Shown here: positions 19,318-27,572 of the stretch, piece by piece
How positions within the stretch are numbered: position 1 is the first letter of the stretch
How the letters are laid out: each line of letters starts with the position of its first letter
Assembly (NCBI RefSeq): GCF_005405065.1
Contig: NZ_BJDI01000001.1
Location: forward strand, 248,001-312,000
DNA length: 64,000 nt
Origin: Lactiplantibacillus nangangensis
GTDB taxonomy: Bacteria > Bacillota > Bacilli > Lactobacillales > Lactobacillaceae
Direction: 5' to 3'
The notes under the pieces: model-generated
What the model was told of the DNA's origin: nothing
Database searches by the model: none
Seen by the model: only the letters and a program-made list of their open reading frames with translations
Made by a program: the position numbers and the translations under genes

Positions 19318-19359
19318 TTGCACCGTGCGGGGGCAGAGTGAATTTAAGGAGGTGATTTC

Positions 19360-19467
19360 ATGATAGCAACAGCAATTTTATGGGTAATCAAATTTATGAT
19401 TGTGTCGTTTGTTGGCAACGTGGCGTTTAAGTTAGTCAAGAACCCGCGTCGGTATTTTGGAATGTGA
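19360..19467 (+). CDS. small hydrophobic protein (35 aa)
   Basis: ATG 19360 follows a strong AAGGAGGTGA (19346-19355). The product is MIATAILWVIKFMIVSFVGN followed by VAFKLVKNPRRYFGM: one predicted membrane helix with a basic C-terminus. No family recognised. The strong ribosome-binding site makes translation likely. Could be a small membrane accessory protein of the element. Confidence 0.5.
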   Translation: MIATAILWVIKFMIVSFVGNVAFKLVKNPRRYFGM

Positions 19468-19477
19468 GGTCAGTCGC

Positions 19478-19555
19478 ATGGGAAAGCATACAAAAAAGGC
19501 CTACTTTACTTTGGACAGCAGTAGGTCGAAGAGATAATCAAAAATATGCTTTCCC
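19478..19555 (+). other. 19-codon open frame inside a large stem-loop
   Basis: GGGAAAGCATA (19480-19490) pairs exactly with TATGCTTTCCC (19545-19555), followed by TTATTTT. An inner CCTACT/AGTAGG pair also exists. ATG 19478 opens a 19-residue frame (MGKHTKKAYFTLDSSRSKR) ending at 19537, with GAGGT 6 nt upstream. It may be a leader peptide in an attenuator, or simply a terminator stem that happens to contain a frame. Confidence 0.45.
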
Positions 19556-19597
19556 TTATTTTAACACGTTAACACGGTTATATGAAGGGAATTTGTA

Positions 19598-19810
19598 ATG
19601 AAGAAAACTAAAGATTTAGATGAATTAGCGTTTGAGGCTGGATCACTCGTAACTTCAATAGATGCTTTAGATGATTTTGTCGATGTACACTTCGCTAGTA
19701 ACGATTATTCCGAAAAATTGAGTGGACTAATCACTGTCATAAAGCGATATGCAGAAGATCACTATGCAGATATTGATGAGCTTAATATGTTTGGCGGTGA
19801 TGAACAATGA
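19598..19810 (+). CDS. hypothetical acidic protein (70 aa)
   Basis: Seventy residues, acidic (KKTKDLDELAFEAGSLVTSI at the start, YADIDELNMFGGDEQ at the end), probably helical. Its stop overlaps the start of the prim-pol gene by 4 bp (ATGA), so it belongs to the replication operon. No known family recognised. Confidence 0.7.
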   Translation: MKKTKDLDELAFEAGSLVTSIDALDDFVDVHFASNDYSEKLSGLITVIKRYAEDHYADIDELNMFGGDEQ

Positions 19811-20607
19811 AAGAGTTCGCAACGCTTGATAAAGCCATTGAGCTGGCCCAACAAGGCTATGCGGTTTACCCACTAATTGAGAATACGAAGAAGCCACCTA
19901 AAGGGGTGGCCGGCTACCAAGACGCAACTAGTGACCAGAACACCATCTTCGCATGGTTTAAAAAGCACCCCACTTACAACTTAGGCTTGCGACTAGATTT
20001 ATCGGATTTATTAGTTGTTGATATTGATATGCACGAGCCAACTAAAAACGGTCGTAATAGCTTGGCACAACTATTTAAGCAAGGACAGACGTTACCGAAT
20101 GATACCTACATTGAACGGACGGCTAACGGCGGCGTCCATTACTTTTTGAAATACGCGGGGGCTAAGGTTCGCAAAGTTGACGTTTGGCCCGGTATTGACT
20201 TGCTAAGTGACTTCACGGTGATCGCACCAAGTGAGATTAACGGCAAAATGTATGAACCCTTAGACGGTCGAACCTTGGCTGATATTAAGCCGGCTCCTCA
20301 ATGGCTAATCGATAAGTTGGTGGGCCAAAAAGTGAACTGGCCGTCAGAACACGCCTGTACCACACGCCAAAAGAAGTATACCGGTCGCTTATTAGATGAA
20401 ATGGTAACCGGGACAACCCAAGGTAATCGCAATGCTTGGTTAACTAAAATTGCCGGTCGTATGTTTGGCGTCGGTGCTGCTCCCAAGACAGTCTATAACA
20501 TGCTGTCAGTGATCAATGATTCGTTCGTTGATCCGGCACTACCAAGCAAGGAAGTTAATGTGATTTTTCAATCCATTTTAAAACGAGAGAGTAAGGGGGT
20601 TCATTAA
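19807..20607 (+). CDS. bifunctional DNA primase/polymerase (prim-pol)
   Basis: A 266-residue replication protein of plasmids and satellites. The N-terminal prim-pol domain (residues ~5-170) shows LAQQGYAVYPLIENTKKPP, the catalytic LLVVDIDMH acidic pair, and ERTANGGVHYFLKY. The C-terminal ~70 residues (GRLLDEMVTGTTQGNRNAWL) resemble the PriCT-1 module. It primes replication of the excised element. Coupled at both ends: ATGA with the preceding gene, and its TAA overlaps the vapE ATG by one base. Confidence 0.9.
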   Translation: MKEFATLDKAIELAQQGYAVYPLIENTKKPPKGVAGYQDATSDQNTIFAWFKKHPTYNLGLRLDLSDLLVVDIDMHEPTKNGRNSLAQLFKQGQTLPNDTYIERTANGGVHYFLKYAGAKVRKVDVWPGIDLLSDFTVIAPSEINGKMYEPLDGRTLADIKPAPQWLIDKLVGQKVNWPSEHACTTRQKKYTGRLLDEMVTGTTQGNRNAWLTKIAGRMFGVGAAPKTVYNMLSVINDSFVDPALPSKEVNVIFQSILKRESKGVH

Positions 20608-22001
20608 TGGGCAAAGCAATGGATTTACCAGCAGAGACCCGAGAAGCGGCCAATAATGTTATCAAAATGCAACGTGACGCTGATTGGCAGAATGATTTCA
20701 AAAAAAATTCGGACGATGGGATCAAAACACAGTCTCTTTACAATATCCGTTTAATTATGGAACATGACGAAATGTTGAAAGGACTAGTTGTCTTTGACGA
20801 GTTCTCGGAACAAATTGTCAAAACACCACAAGCAGACAATTCACTGTTCAAAAAAGGTTTTTGGAATGATAGTGATGACACGTTATTGAGAAGTTATATT
20901 GAAGATCATTACAACTTGTTATTCAGCAAGGAAAACATTACCGACGCGGTAGTTACAGAGGCACGCCGCAAGACAATCAATCCGGTTAAGGCTCGTATTG
21001 AAGCGGTAGAATGGGACGGCCAGCCACGTGCTGAACGTTATTTCATTGATTACTTAGGTGCCGAAGATAATCATTACACCCGCACCATCACTAAGAAATG
21101 GCTAACTGGTCTTATTGCCCGGGCCTATGTTCCCGGAGTTAAGTTTGAAATTGTCCCTATCTTAGAGGGAAGCCAAGGACTTGGCAAGAGTACGGCTGGT
21201 AAGAATCTATACCCGGATAAATTCAATGATTCGTTGAAAGGAATGGGGAAGCAGAAAGACGATTATCAACAGTTACAAGGTAGTTGGATTATTGAAGTTG
21301 CCGAGCTTTCCGCCATGAAAAAAACGGACGTTGAGGGAATTAAAAATTTTATTAGTGCACAATCCGACACATATCGGAATAGTTACGGCCGCTATGCGTT
21401 GCCACACCCGCGTAAATGCGTATTTATTGGCACGACTAACCAAACCGACTATTTAAAGGACGCGACCGGTGAACGGCGATTCTATCCAATTAAATGTGGG
21501 GTCAACAAGGCTAAGCTAGATGTATGGCACCCGGACGAGAATTACATGCTTCAAGTATTGGCGGAGGCCATGTGCTGGTTTAAGAATGGCGAACCGCTAT
21601 ATCTGGATCAGGCCACCATGAAAGAGGCTAAGGCTTATCAGATGGCTGCGGAAGCTGTCGACCCTATGCGAGATGCCATCGAAGCGTTTTTAGCAATGGA
21701 AGTTCCCACAGATTGGGGAAAAATGAGTACCAGCTTAAAACAAAGCTATGTCAGTGACTACGGGCAGCAATCTAAGTGGCTACAAGATCAAGTTAGTAAT
21801 GAACGGAAACTACTCAATCAAACAACAACTCGGGAAATTATGGAAGTTGTCTTCCATAAAACAGTTGATCGTTATTTAACCGGGCGCACAAACTCGGAAG
21901 CTAAGCGAATCAAGTTATTAATGGACAATATGGACGGCTGGGAAGCTAAAAGAATTAGAATGAATGGCCAACGTCCACATGGGTATGTTCGCGTACAATG
22001 A
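20607..22001 (+). CDS. VapE-family superfamily-3 replication helicase
   Basis: A 464-residue virulence-associated-E-type ATPase acting as the replicative helicase or initiator of the element. Walker A is EGSQGLGKST (residues ~190-200), Walker B is WIIEVAELS, and the sensor is CVFIGTTNQTDYL followed by GERRFYPI. A pairing of prim-pol with VapE is standard for PICI replication modules. The origin-like iteron sequence begins about 10 bp after the stop, as in SaPI rep-ori organisation. Confidence 0.92.
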   Translation: MGKAMDLPAETREAANNVIKMQRDADWQNDFKKNSDDGIKTQSLYNIRLIMEHDEMLKGLVVFDEFSEQIVKTPQADNSLFKKGFWNDSDDTLLRSYIEDHYNLLFSKENITDAVVTEARRKTINPVKARIEAVEWDGQPRAERYFIDYLGAEDNHYTRTITKKWLTGLIARAYVPGVKFEIVPILEGSQGLGKSTAGKNLYPDKFNDSLKGMGKQKDDYQQLQGSWIIEVAELSAMKKTDVEGIKNFISAQSDTYRNSYGRYALPHPRKCVFIGTTNQTDYLKDATGERRFYPIKCGVNKAKLDVWHPDENYMLQVLAEAMCWFKNGEPLYLDQATMKEAKAYQMAAEAVDPMRDAIEAFLAMEVPTDWGKMSTSLKQSYVSDYGQQSKWLQDQVSNERKLLNQTTTREIMEVVFHKTVDRYLTGRTNSEAKRIKLLMDNMDGWEAKRIRMNGQRPHGYVRVQ

Positions 22002-22010
22002 TCGAAAATG

Positions 22011-22121
22011 CTAAGTGTACCACGTTGTACCGGGTAATGAACCACGTTAGGGCACTTTGAAACGTTGTTATATCAACGATTGTCTGCGTGTACCACGTGT
22101 ACCACGTTAAAAAGAACATTT
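22011..22121 (+). other. origin-like iteron sequence (candidate ori), right copy
   Basis: Several GTGTACCACG-type iterons (22016-22025; 22088-22097; 22097-22106) and half-sites (TTGTACC, GAACCACGT) flank an AT-rich dyad, CGTTGTTATATCAACG (22063-22078). The placement right after vapE and the iteron/AT-rich/iteron design match SaPI-type origins. A near-identical inverted copy lies at 17017-17127. Confidence 0.7.
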
Positions 22122-22143
22122 CCAAGTACAGGAGGAAACACGT

Positions 22144-22623
22144 ATGAAATGGCAAGAAATGCAATTATTGAGAGACACAAAATATAGCAGTTCAGAAAAT
22201 CTAAAAAAATTTGAAGACGTATTTAAGTTTGATAAATGTGCCGTGTATGAACGCCCACATAGTCTTGAAAAACTACTAGCAGGTGATCGTTCATACAATG
22301 CGGGTAATAAGTATGATACACCACCTTACCTTGGGGAGTGGCTGGATCATGCCGAATTACAAAAGGTAAGTGGAACTACACGAATTGTTGCAATTGCTCA
22401 TGATTATGGGCCGGCCGATAGCGTTCATAGAAAAATAGCGGAGCACGTCTTGTCGCTTGATTTAGTGGGCGTGATCTTTGATAGCAAAGTAGATTGGTAT
22501 TATCCCGGCCAGTCTTTACTAGTAATGATTATGAGCAAGGAAACATATAACTACTATTACTATGACCTGTTGGCAAATCGCCATGTTGTTGATGTAGTTA
22601 AGAGGGAATATTTTAGAGAATAA
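22144..22623 (+). CDS. hypothetical protein of the element (159 aa)
   Basis: Starts at ATG 22144 behind GGAGGAAACAC. No signal peptide and no domain that I recognise; it contains GTTRIVAIAHDYGPADSVHR and an unusual YNYYYYD run. It is the first gene after the origin-like sequence and is followed at 15 bp by another small frame, so it may be expressed with the packaging genes. Confidence 0.65.
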   Translation: MKWQEMQLLRDTKYSSSENLKKFEDVFKFDKCAVYERPHSLEKLLAGDRSYNAGNKYDTPPYLGEWLDHAELQKVSGTTRIVAIAHDYGPADSVHRKIAEHVLSLDLVGVIFDSKVDWYYPGQSLLVMIMSKETYNYYYYDLLANRHVVDVVKREYFRE

Positions 22624-22638
22624 AAGGAGTATAAAATA

Positions 22639-22830
22639 ATGAAAATTAAGATGGTACATGCTGATAATTTTGATGAACTTTTTTCAAGAGTTCGGGAAGT
22701 TGACAAAGCACAAGATATTGACGATGAGTTGATAGGCACTAGCATTGATTTTATCAAAGTGAGCGATTCGAAAATGATCTATTGTGAAGCATTGGTTTAT
22801 GGGACTGGTGACGACGATGAAGAACTATAA
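22639..22830 (+). CDS. hypothetical acidic protein (63 aa)
   Basis: Sixty-three residues, acidic (VREVDKAQDIDDELIGTS; ends GTGDDDEEL), with AAAGGAGT upstream. The 3' end overlaps the head-closure gene start by 14 bp. No family recognised. Confidence 0.6.
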   Translation: MKIKMVHADNFDELFSRVREVDKAQDIDDELIGTSIDFIKVSDSKMIYCEALVYGTGDDDEEL

Positions 22831-23155
22831 TCTAAGTCGACTAAATAAGCGGGTACAGTTTGGCACCGTTAAGTCAGTTGAAAATTTAATAAACGGCACA
22901 ACCAAGCAACAATTCGTGCCACTGTTCACTGTCTGGTGTGGTGAGTACACGTTGACCATCAGTAACACTATTAGCCTTACTGGTACGACTGCCACGACTA
23001 ACGAGCTAATTGCGGTGCGCCATGACGAACGAATCACGACAACCTTGGAAGCAATATTAGATGGGGTTACGTATCGCGTTGCTGGCGTTAGTTCTGATAG
23101 CGAGCTGAACGCCTATGACGTGATAACGCTGACCAAGGTTAATGGTCATGGCTAA
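22817..23155 (+). CDS. phage head closure / head-tail adaptor protein
   Basis: A 112-residue protein fitting the SPP1 gp16-like head-tail joining family. Features are LNKRVQFGTVKSVENLINGT at the N-terminus, a beta-barrel pattern, then EAILDGVTYRVAGVSSDSEL. It would seal the portal after DNA filling and offer the tail-docking surface. The start is taken as ATG 22817 (MKNYNLSRLNKR). Its position before HNH and terS, away from the connector, is unlike tailed prophages but usual in compact satellites. A borrowed tail must attach here. Confidence 0.7.
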   Translation: MKNYNLSRLNKRVQFGTVKSVENLINGTTKQQFVPLFTVWCGEYTLTISNTISLTGTTATTNELIAVRHDERITTTLEAILDGVTYRVAGVSSDSELNAYDVITLTKVNGHG

Positions 23156-23528
23156 ACCAGTGAAGATGTGTGAGCACCCTGGTTGTCGGACGCTAGTTGC
23201 TTATGATGTACGATACTGTGAGAGACACCGTAAGGCCACTAACAAGTTGCGCTACCATAAACGCATGTACGATTCAGCCGAGAGTAAGTACCAACAGTTC
23301 TACAAGTCGTCAGCATGGCGCAAGTTATCGCGGCGGTTTCTTGAAAGCAATCCGGTGTGTATACAGTGTTATCAAGATGGTATGATATGCAAGGCTAATG
23401 TGGTCGATCACGTTATTGAAATCAAAGACGATTGGTCACGTCGATTAGATGAAAGCAACCTACAACCATTGTGCTACCGACACCATAACCGGAAGACTAG
23501 ACTGGCTAGAGAACAACGAACTAAATAA
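23148..23528 (+). CDS. HNH endonuclease
   Basis: A 126-residue HNH nuclease. Zn-binding cysteines CEHPGC and CIQC, and the core VVDHVIEI ... NLQPLCYRHHNRKT, are clear. HNH proteins next to terS/terL are needed for cos-type DNA cleavage in HK97-like phages and cf-PICIs. The start is ATG 23148 (AAGG 9 nt upstream); ATG 23142 is also possible. It overlaps the head-closure stop by 8 bp. Confidence 0.9.
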   Translation: MAKPVKMCEHPGCRTLVAYDVRYCERHRKATNKLRYHKRMYDSAESKYQQFYKSSAWRKLSRRFLESNPVCIQCYQDGMICKANVVDHVIEIKDDWSRRLDESNLQPLCYRHHNRKTRLAREQRTK

Positions 23529-23534
23529 CCAATG

Positions 23535-23564
23535 AGTGTCGTGCTGAAAGGCGCGGCGCTTTTT
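23535..23564 (+). terminator. G-U-rich terminator after the HNH gene
   Basis: AGTGTCGTGC (23535-23544) pairs over ten positions with GCGCGGCGCT (23551-23560) using three G-U pairs, followed by TTTT. As DNA it is not palindromic but as RNA it folds well. Confidence 0.65.
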
Positions 23565-23569
23565 AGTTG

Positions 23570-23786
23570 AGCGGAATTTTCCGCTGAATGAATCAGACTG
23601 GCTAAGTTTAACTTAGGTAGTAGATCTGCGCAATACTGCGCTGAACTTTCAGCCGAGCTACTGAGTCGAAATTTTCGACCTAGTTAACCAACCCGCATTT
23701 TGCGTCTACGTTGCCAAAATTGGCAATGGACTGCGCCGATTTCTCGGCCGAGTGAACAATTAAAGTTGGCGGCTCAATTTTGAGCC
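23570..23786 (+). repeat. array of nine short hairpins upstream of terS
   Basis: Nine perfect stems of 4-7 bp with 2-4-nt loops occur in 217 bp: AGCGGAA/TTCCGCT (23570-23585), CTAAGT/ACTTAG (23602-23616), GCGCA/TGCGC (23628-23641), GCTGAA/TTCAGC (23640-23653), GTCGAA/TTCGAC (23665-23679), CGCA/TGCG (23694-23704), TTGCCAA/TTGGCAA (23711-23726), GCCGA/TCGGC (23735-23748) and GGCTCAA/TTGAGCC (23771-23786). Stem sequences differ while loops stay A/T-only or nearly so. No gene covers them. Confidence 0.8.
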
Positions 23787-24143
23787 ACGAGACTAATTCA
23801 AAACAACATGACAGCCCAGAAACGTTGATATGGGGGGGCTATGGTCGACCAAAAAGGAGCGAGCACACACTTTTTTGTTTATAAAAATCCCTTTTTTACT
23901 TTGATTTTTTGCTGATTTTGCTGGATTGTGAAATATCCTTACTAATAATGCGAAATTTAAACGAATAAAAAGTCAGGGGGAAACGTGTCAATATATACAT
24001 GTAATTATTTGCACTTTTTAGAGATATGTGCGATAATATAGATATAATAAACGGATTCTGGATATATGTATCAATCAGCCGCCTATGGGTATAACTCGTG
24101 GGGGCTTTTTGGTGCGTAAATTTAAACGAAAGGAGTGATCCGA
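23787..24143 (+). promoter_or_regulatory. non-coding region before terS: direct repeats, promoter, possible cos
   Basis: No gene is seen. A G-run (GGGGGGG) occurs near 23832-23838. The 13-mer AAATTTAAACGAA is repeated exactly at 23953-23965 and 24118-24130. A promoter candidate has TTGCAC 24009-24014, 17 bp, then GATAAT 24032-24037; a second -10 (TATAAT, 24043-24048) overlaps. A terminator-like AGCC...GGGGGCTTTTT stem ends near 24110. Cos sites of HNH-containing cos phages lie just upstream of terS, so the packaging site is probably here, but I cannot mark its cut point. Confidence 0.5.
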
Positions 24144-24617
24144 TTGGGTCGAAAAGTAAAACCCTTGGCTAGTATGAAAAAACATTTAACTAACGAAGAA
24201 CGCGACCAGCGCAAGGACGCCGAGACTGCCTTGTTTGATTATCCGGTGCTTGATTTAACCCCGCCGGATTGGTTACATGATCGGGCCTTGACTGAATGGC
24301 AACGGGTAGCGCCTTATTTAAAGGCCAATACTCCAATTAGTGAACTTGACCGAGCTATGTTAGCAAGCTACTGCCGCGCTTATGCAACAGTACAGACTTG
24401 CGAGAATGATATTCGTAAGAACGGACTGGTACAAACTAATTCAGAGACTGGTGTACGTAAAGCGAACCCTTACGTGGCTTTGCAATCGCAAGCAATAAAG
24501 GACCTAAAGTCCCTAGCTAATGATTTAGGCATGTCGCTATCTAGCCGAGCACGTATGGAATTAAACAAGCAAAAAGATGATAAACCCGAAGATACTTTTG
24601 AGGCGATGTTGTCATGA
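24144..24617 (+). CDS. terS: terminase small subunit (P27 family)
   Basis: A 157-residue DNA-recognition subunit of the packaging terminase. It starts MGRKVKPLASMKKHLTNEER, the usual opening of P27-type small terminases, and continues with DWLHDRALTEWQRVAPYL and a helical oligomerisation core. The start is TTG 24144, because AGGAG at 24131-24135 then has 8-nt spacing; the GTG at 24135 overlaps it. The stop overlaps the terL ATG by 4 bp. Encoding its own terminase means the element packages its DNA independently of helper terminase. Confidence 0.88.
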   Translation: MGRKVKPLASMKKHLTNEERDQRKDAETALFDYPVLDLTPPDWLHDRALTEWQRVAPYLKANTPISELDRAMLASYCRAYATVQTCENDIRKNGLVQTNSETGVRKANPYVALQSQAIKDLKSLANDLGMSLSSRARMELNKQKDDKPEDTFEAMLS

Positions 24618-26317
24618 TTGAATATGTTGACCAAGTATTATCGGGTCAAGTATTGGCTGGTCAAAAAATTAAATGGGCGTGTGAGCGATTTAAACGCGAT
24701 TTAAGCCGTTCTAAAGAAGCTAGCTTCCCGTTCTACTATGACGAAGACGAAGCGGCACAGGCGGTCAAATTTATCGAATTAATGCCTAAGACTGACGGTA
24801 GCCAACTCACCATGCAGCCATTTCAAAAATGGATTATTAGCGAACTGTATGGCTGGCGTGAAAAAACTACCGGTAACCGGCGTTATGATCGGGCGTTTAT
24901 TAGCATGGCTCGTAAGAACGGTAAAACCTATCTGGCTTCTGGCATGGCCGCTAATGGCCTTTTAAGAGAACGTCAGCCCGCCCGCAACCGAGAGATATTA
25001 TTCATCAGCAACGCCCTTAAACAAGCTAAATTGGGCTATAACATGCTTTCAAGTGGGTTAAGGCAAGTCCGTAAACAATCGAAGTACATGCGGCAACGAA
25101 TCAAGGTGCAGAAGCAAGCCATTACTGACTTAGAAACTGATTCGCAAGCCTTGGCCCTTGCCAGTGATACCAGTACGCTTGATGGTTATGCCGGGACGAC
25201 CGTTATTTTAGATGAATGGCACGAAGCTAAAGACCGCAAAGTGTACAACGTTTTAAAGTCTGGTCAAGCACAAGAAGATAACTCATTGCTGGCGGTGATT
25301 TCCACTTCAGGTCTTAACCTTAACGTTCCAATGCACGCCGAATATGAGATGTTGACGGACGTTTTAAAGGGGAAGATTGAAGCTGATCGCTACTTTGTGG
25401 CAATTTGGGAACTAGACGACCGCGAAGAAGTTTACGATCAAGCCAATTGGATTAAGGCCAACCCGTTGTTCAGTGAACCACACGTTAGGAAACGCATGAC
25501 GGAGAAAATTCAGGCCGATGTGGATCTTGCCATTAAGCAAAATAACCTTATTCCGGTGCTGACTAAGAACTTCAATCTGTGGCTGGAAGCCAGTGAGGAT
25601 AGTTATATTTCTGCTGACGATTGGGCCGCTGGTAAATTGGCAAAGGTGCCCGACTTACATAATCGTGACGCCTATATCGGGATTGATTTATCGAAAAGTA
25701 ACGACCTCACCGCGGTTAGTTGGCTCGTTCCAATTGGTAACGGTCAGTTTTATTGTGATAGTCATTCGTTTGTGGGTACTAAATATGGCCTCGATTCTAA
25801 GATTAAACGTGATGGCATTGATTACCGGTCAATGGAACGTGCTGGTGAGTGTAGTATCACCCGATTAGATAGCGGCATTATTGATTATGATGAGCTATTT
25901 GATTTTGTACAAAAACTAGTCGGGAAATACAACTGGAAAGTGAAAGCAATCGCTTATGACCCGTATAACGCGCAAACGTTAATTACAAAATTTGAGAAAT
26001 TAAGCTACCCACTATTTGAAGTACGGCAAGGAACTAAGACTTTGAATATTCCAACTCGTAATTTCCGTGATCAGCTTTACGATGACAAGATTAAACATAA
26101 CGGCAATAATATTCTTGCTTATGCGGTCAATAACGCCATCTTGAAAGTGATAAACAATGGCTGGCAACTGGATAAAGCCCGCAATAGTAACCGGATTGAC
26201 CCGATTGCGGCGTTGATTAACGCGTTTGTAGCTGGTATGGACTATTACCAAGAAAGTGAGGATCAACAGCATGCAGAAGATTACTACAAAACAGCGACTG
26301 CGGCAGATCTGTTCTGA
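24614..26317 (+). CDS. terL: terminase large subunit (HK97-type)
   Basis: A 567-residue packaging motor. The ATPase domain has MARKNGKTYLASG (Walker A-like) and TVILDEWHEA (Walker B plus catalytic Glu), with an ISTSG coupling motif. The nuclease domain has YIGIDLSKSNDLTAV and later RIDPIAALINAFVAGM acidic residues. Length is normal and the frame intact, so it is presumably active. Coupled to terS by ATGA. Confidence 0.94.
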   Translation: MIEYVDQVLSGQVLAGQKIKWACERFKRDLSRSKEASFPFYYDEDEAAQAVKFIELMPKTDGSQLTMQPFQKWIISELYGWREKTTGNRRYDRAFISMARKNGKTYLASGMAANGLLRERQPARNREILFISNALKQAKLGYNMLSSGLRQVRKQSKYMRQRIKVQKQAITDLETDSQALALASDTSTLDGYAGTTVILDEWHEAKDRKVYNVLKSGQAQEDNSLLAVISTSGLNLNVPMHAEYEMLTDVLKGKIEADRYFVAIWELDDREEVYDQANWIKANPLFSEPHVRKRMTEKIQADVDLAIKQNNLIPVLTKNFNLWLEASEDSYISADDWAAGKLAKVPDLHNRDAYIGIDLSKSNDLTAVSWLVPIGNGQFYCDSHSFVGTKYGLDSKIKRDGIDYRSMERAGECSITRLDSGIIDYDELFDFVQKLVGKYNWKVKAIAYDPYNAQTLITKFEKLSYPLFEVRQGTKTLNIPTRNFRDQLYDDKIKHNGNNILAYAVNNAILKVINNGWQLDKARNSNRIDPIAALINAFVAGMDYYQESEDQQHAEDYYKTATAADLF

Positions 26318-26471
26318 TTATGTACAAACGATCTTGTTGGTGCTTGGCTTAATCTGCTTAGTGATTGGTTTTGGTTGCTGGATCAGCTGGCAAGCGGGAT
26401 TAATATTGGCTGGTATAGCCATGATTCTGTTGGCCTTGCTAATTAATTATGAAAAGCAAAGAGGTGATTAA
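26271..26471 (+). CDS. small membrane protein between terL and portal (DUF1056-like)
   Basis: A 66-residue protein with two hydrophobic segments (TILLVLGLICLVIGFGCWI and AGLILAGIAMILLALLI) separated by a short turn. Small two-helix proteins at this exact place are common in lactic phages (DUF1056), role unknown. The start is ATG 26271 with GTGAGGA 8 nt upstream. It overlaps terL by 47 bp and abuts the portal gene. Confidence 0.7.
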   Translation: MQKITTKQRLRQICSDYVQTILLVLGLICLVIGFGCWISWQAGLILAGIAMILLALLINYEKQRGD

Positions 26472-27572
26472 ATGAGTTTTTTTGTTAAAAGTAATACCAC
26501 CAGCGGCACGCATGATCCGGTAGCCGACGCCTTGGTTAGTTTATCAAGTAACGACCCGTATACGTTTGTGAGTGCTGCGGTGTTGCGTAATAGTGATATT
26601 TATGCGGCAATTAATATTATTGCGAGTGATATTGCCAGCAACCCGATTGTTTGTGATACGGCCATTTTTAATACCATGATTAATCAGACTCCCAATAGTC
26701 AGATGGACGGGTACCATTTTAAATATGCGTTGGCGGCTAACCTGTTACTCAATGGTAATAGCTTTGCCGAGATTTTGCCTAATCATACCTTGAAATTGAT
26801 TGCCAATAACCAATTGACGGTTGAACAAGATGACGTCAGTGGGGCGTTGACCTACACCTATACCCCGATTGGCGGTAACAGTCGTCAGATCGCGCCTAAC
26901 AACATTTTACATTTTAAATATTTCACCAAAGACGGTGTATCGGGAATTAGTCCCCTATATGCCCTCAAAGATGAACGCCAGATTCAGTCGGCCGGCAATA
27001 AGTTGCTAACCGGCTTTTTTACTGCTGGTGTGCACGGAACCACGATTATTAAAGTCCATCAATCTGATTTAGGGCCGGAAGCTAAGGGCAATATTCGCAG
27101 CCAGTTTGATGAAGCCAATACGGGTGACAATGCAATCAATACGATTGTGACTGACGATACGATGGACATTAGCAACTTATCCTTAAATACCGATGTGTTA
27201 AAGCTGGTCAATTCTAATGACTGGACGACCCGACAAATTGCTAAAGCCTTTGGATTACCACCGGAGCGCTTAGGGGTTGAGAACGATCATTCTAACCAAG
27301 AGCAAAGTGGTGTGCAGTATCTACAAGGCACGTTACAACATTACTTTGATAGCTTTACCAGCGAACTATCGTTCAAGTTTGGTCATGACTTTACGTTTAA
27401 CACGGACAAGTTATTGAGCCTTGATCCACAAACGCAGCAAGCCCAAGCGGTGGCTGGTTTCACTGGCGGCGTTATGAGCCGTAACGAAGCTCGGGCCAAG
27501 ATTGGCTTGCCACCAACTGACGATGGCAATATTTTCTTAAACTTACAAAAGAATGGAGTGACTAATTCATGA
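26472..27572 (+). CDS. HK97-family portal protein
   Basis: A 366-residue portal. Recognisable are LRNSDIYAAINIIASDIASN, NGNSFAEILPN, LHFKYFTKDGVSGISPL and AKAFGLPPERLGVENDHSNQEQ. It forms the dodecameric ring for DNA entry and tail docking. AGAGGTGAT precedes the ATG. Its stop overlaps the next start by 4 bp. Slightly shorter than many portals (about 400 residues), mainly at the C-terminus. Confidence 0.92.
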   Translation: MSFFVKSNTTSGTHDPVADALVSLSSNDPYTFVSAAVLRNSDIYAAINIIASDIASNPIVCDTAIFNTMINQTPNSQMDGYHFKYALAANLLLNGNSFAEILPNHTLKLIANNQLTVEQDDVSGALTYTYTPIGGNSRQIAPNNILHFKYFTKDGVSGISPLYALKDERQIQSAGNKLLTGFFTAGVHGTTIIKVHQSDLGPEAKGNIRSQFDEANTGDNAINTIVTDDTMDISNLSLNTDVLKLVNSNDWTTRQIAKAFGLPPERLGVENDHSNQEQSGVQYLQGTLQHYFDSFTSELSFKFGHDFTFNTDKLLSLDPQTQQAQAVAGFTGGVMSRNEARAKIGLPPTDDGNIFLNLQKNGVTNS

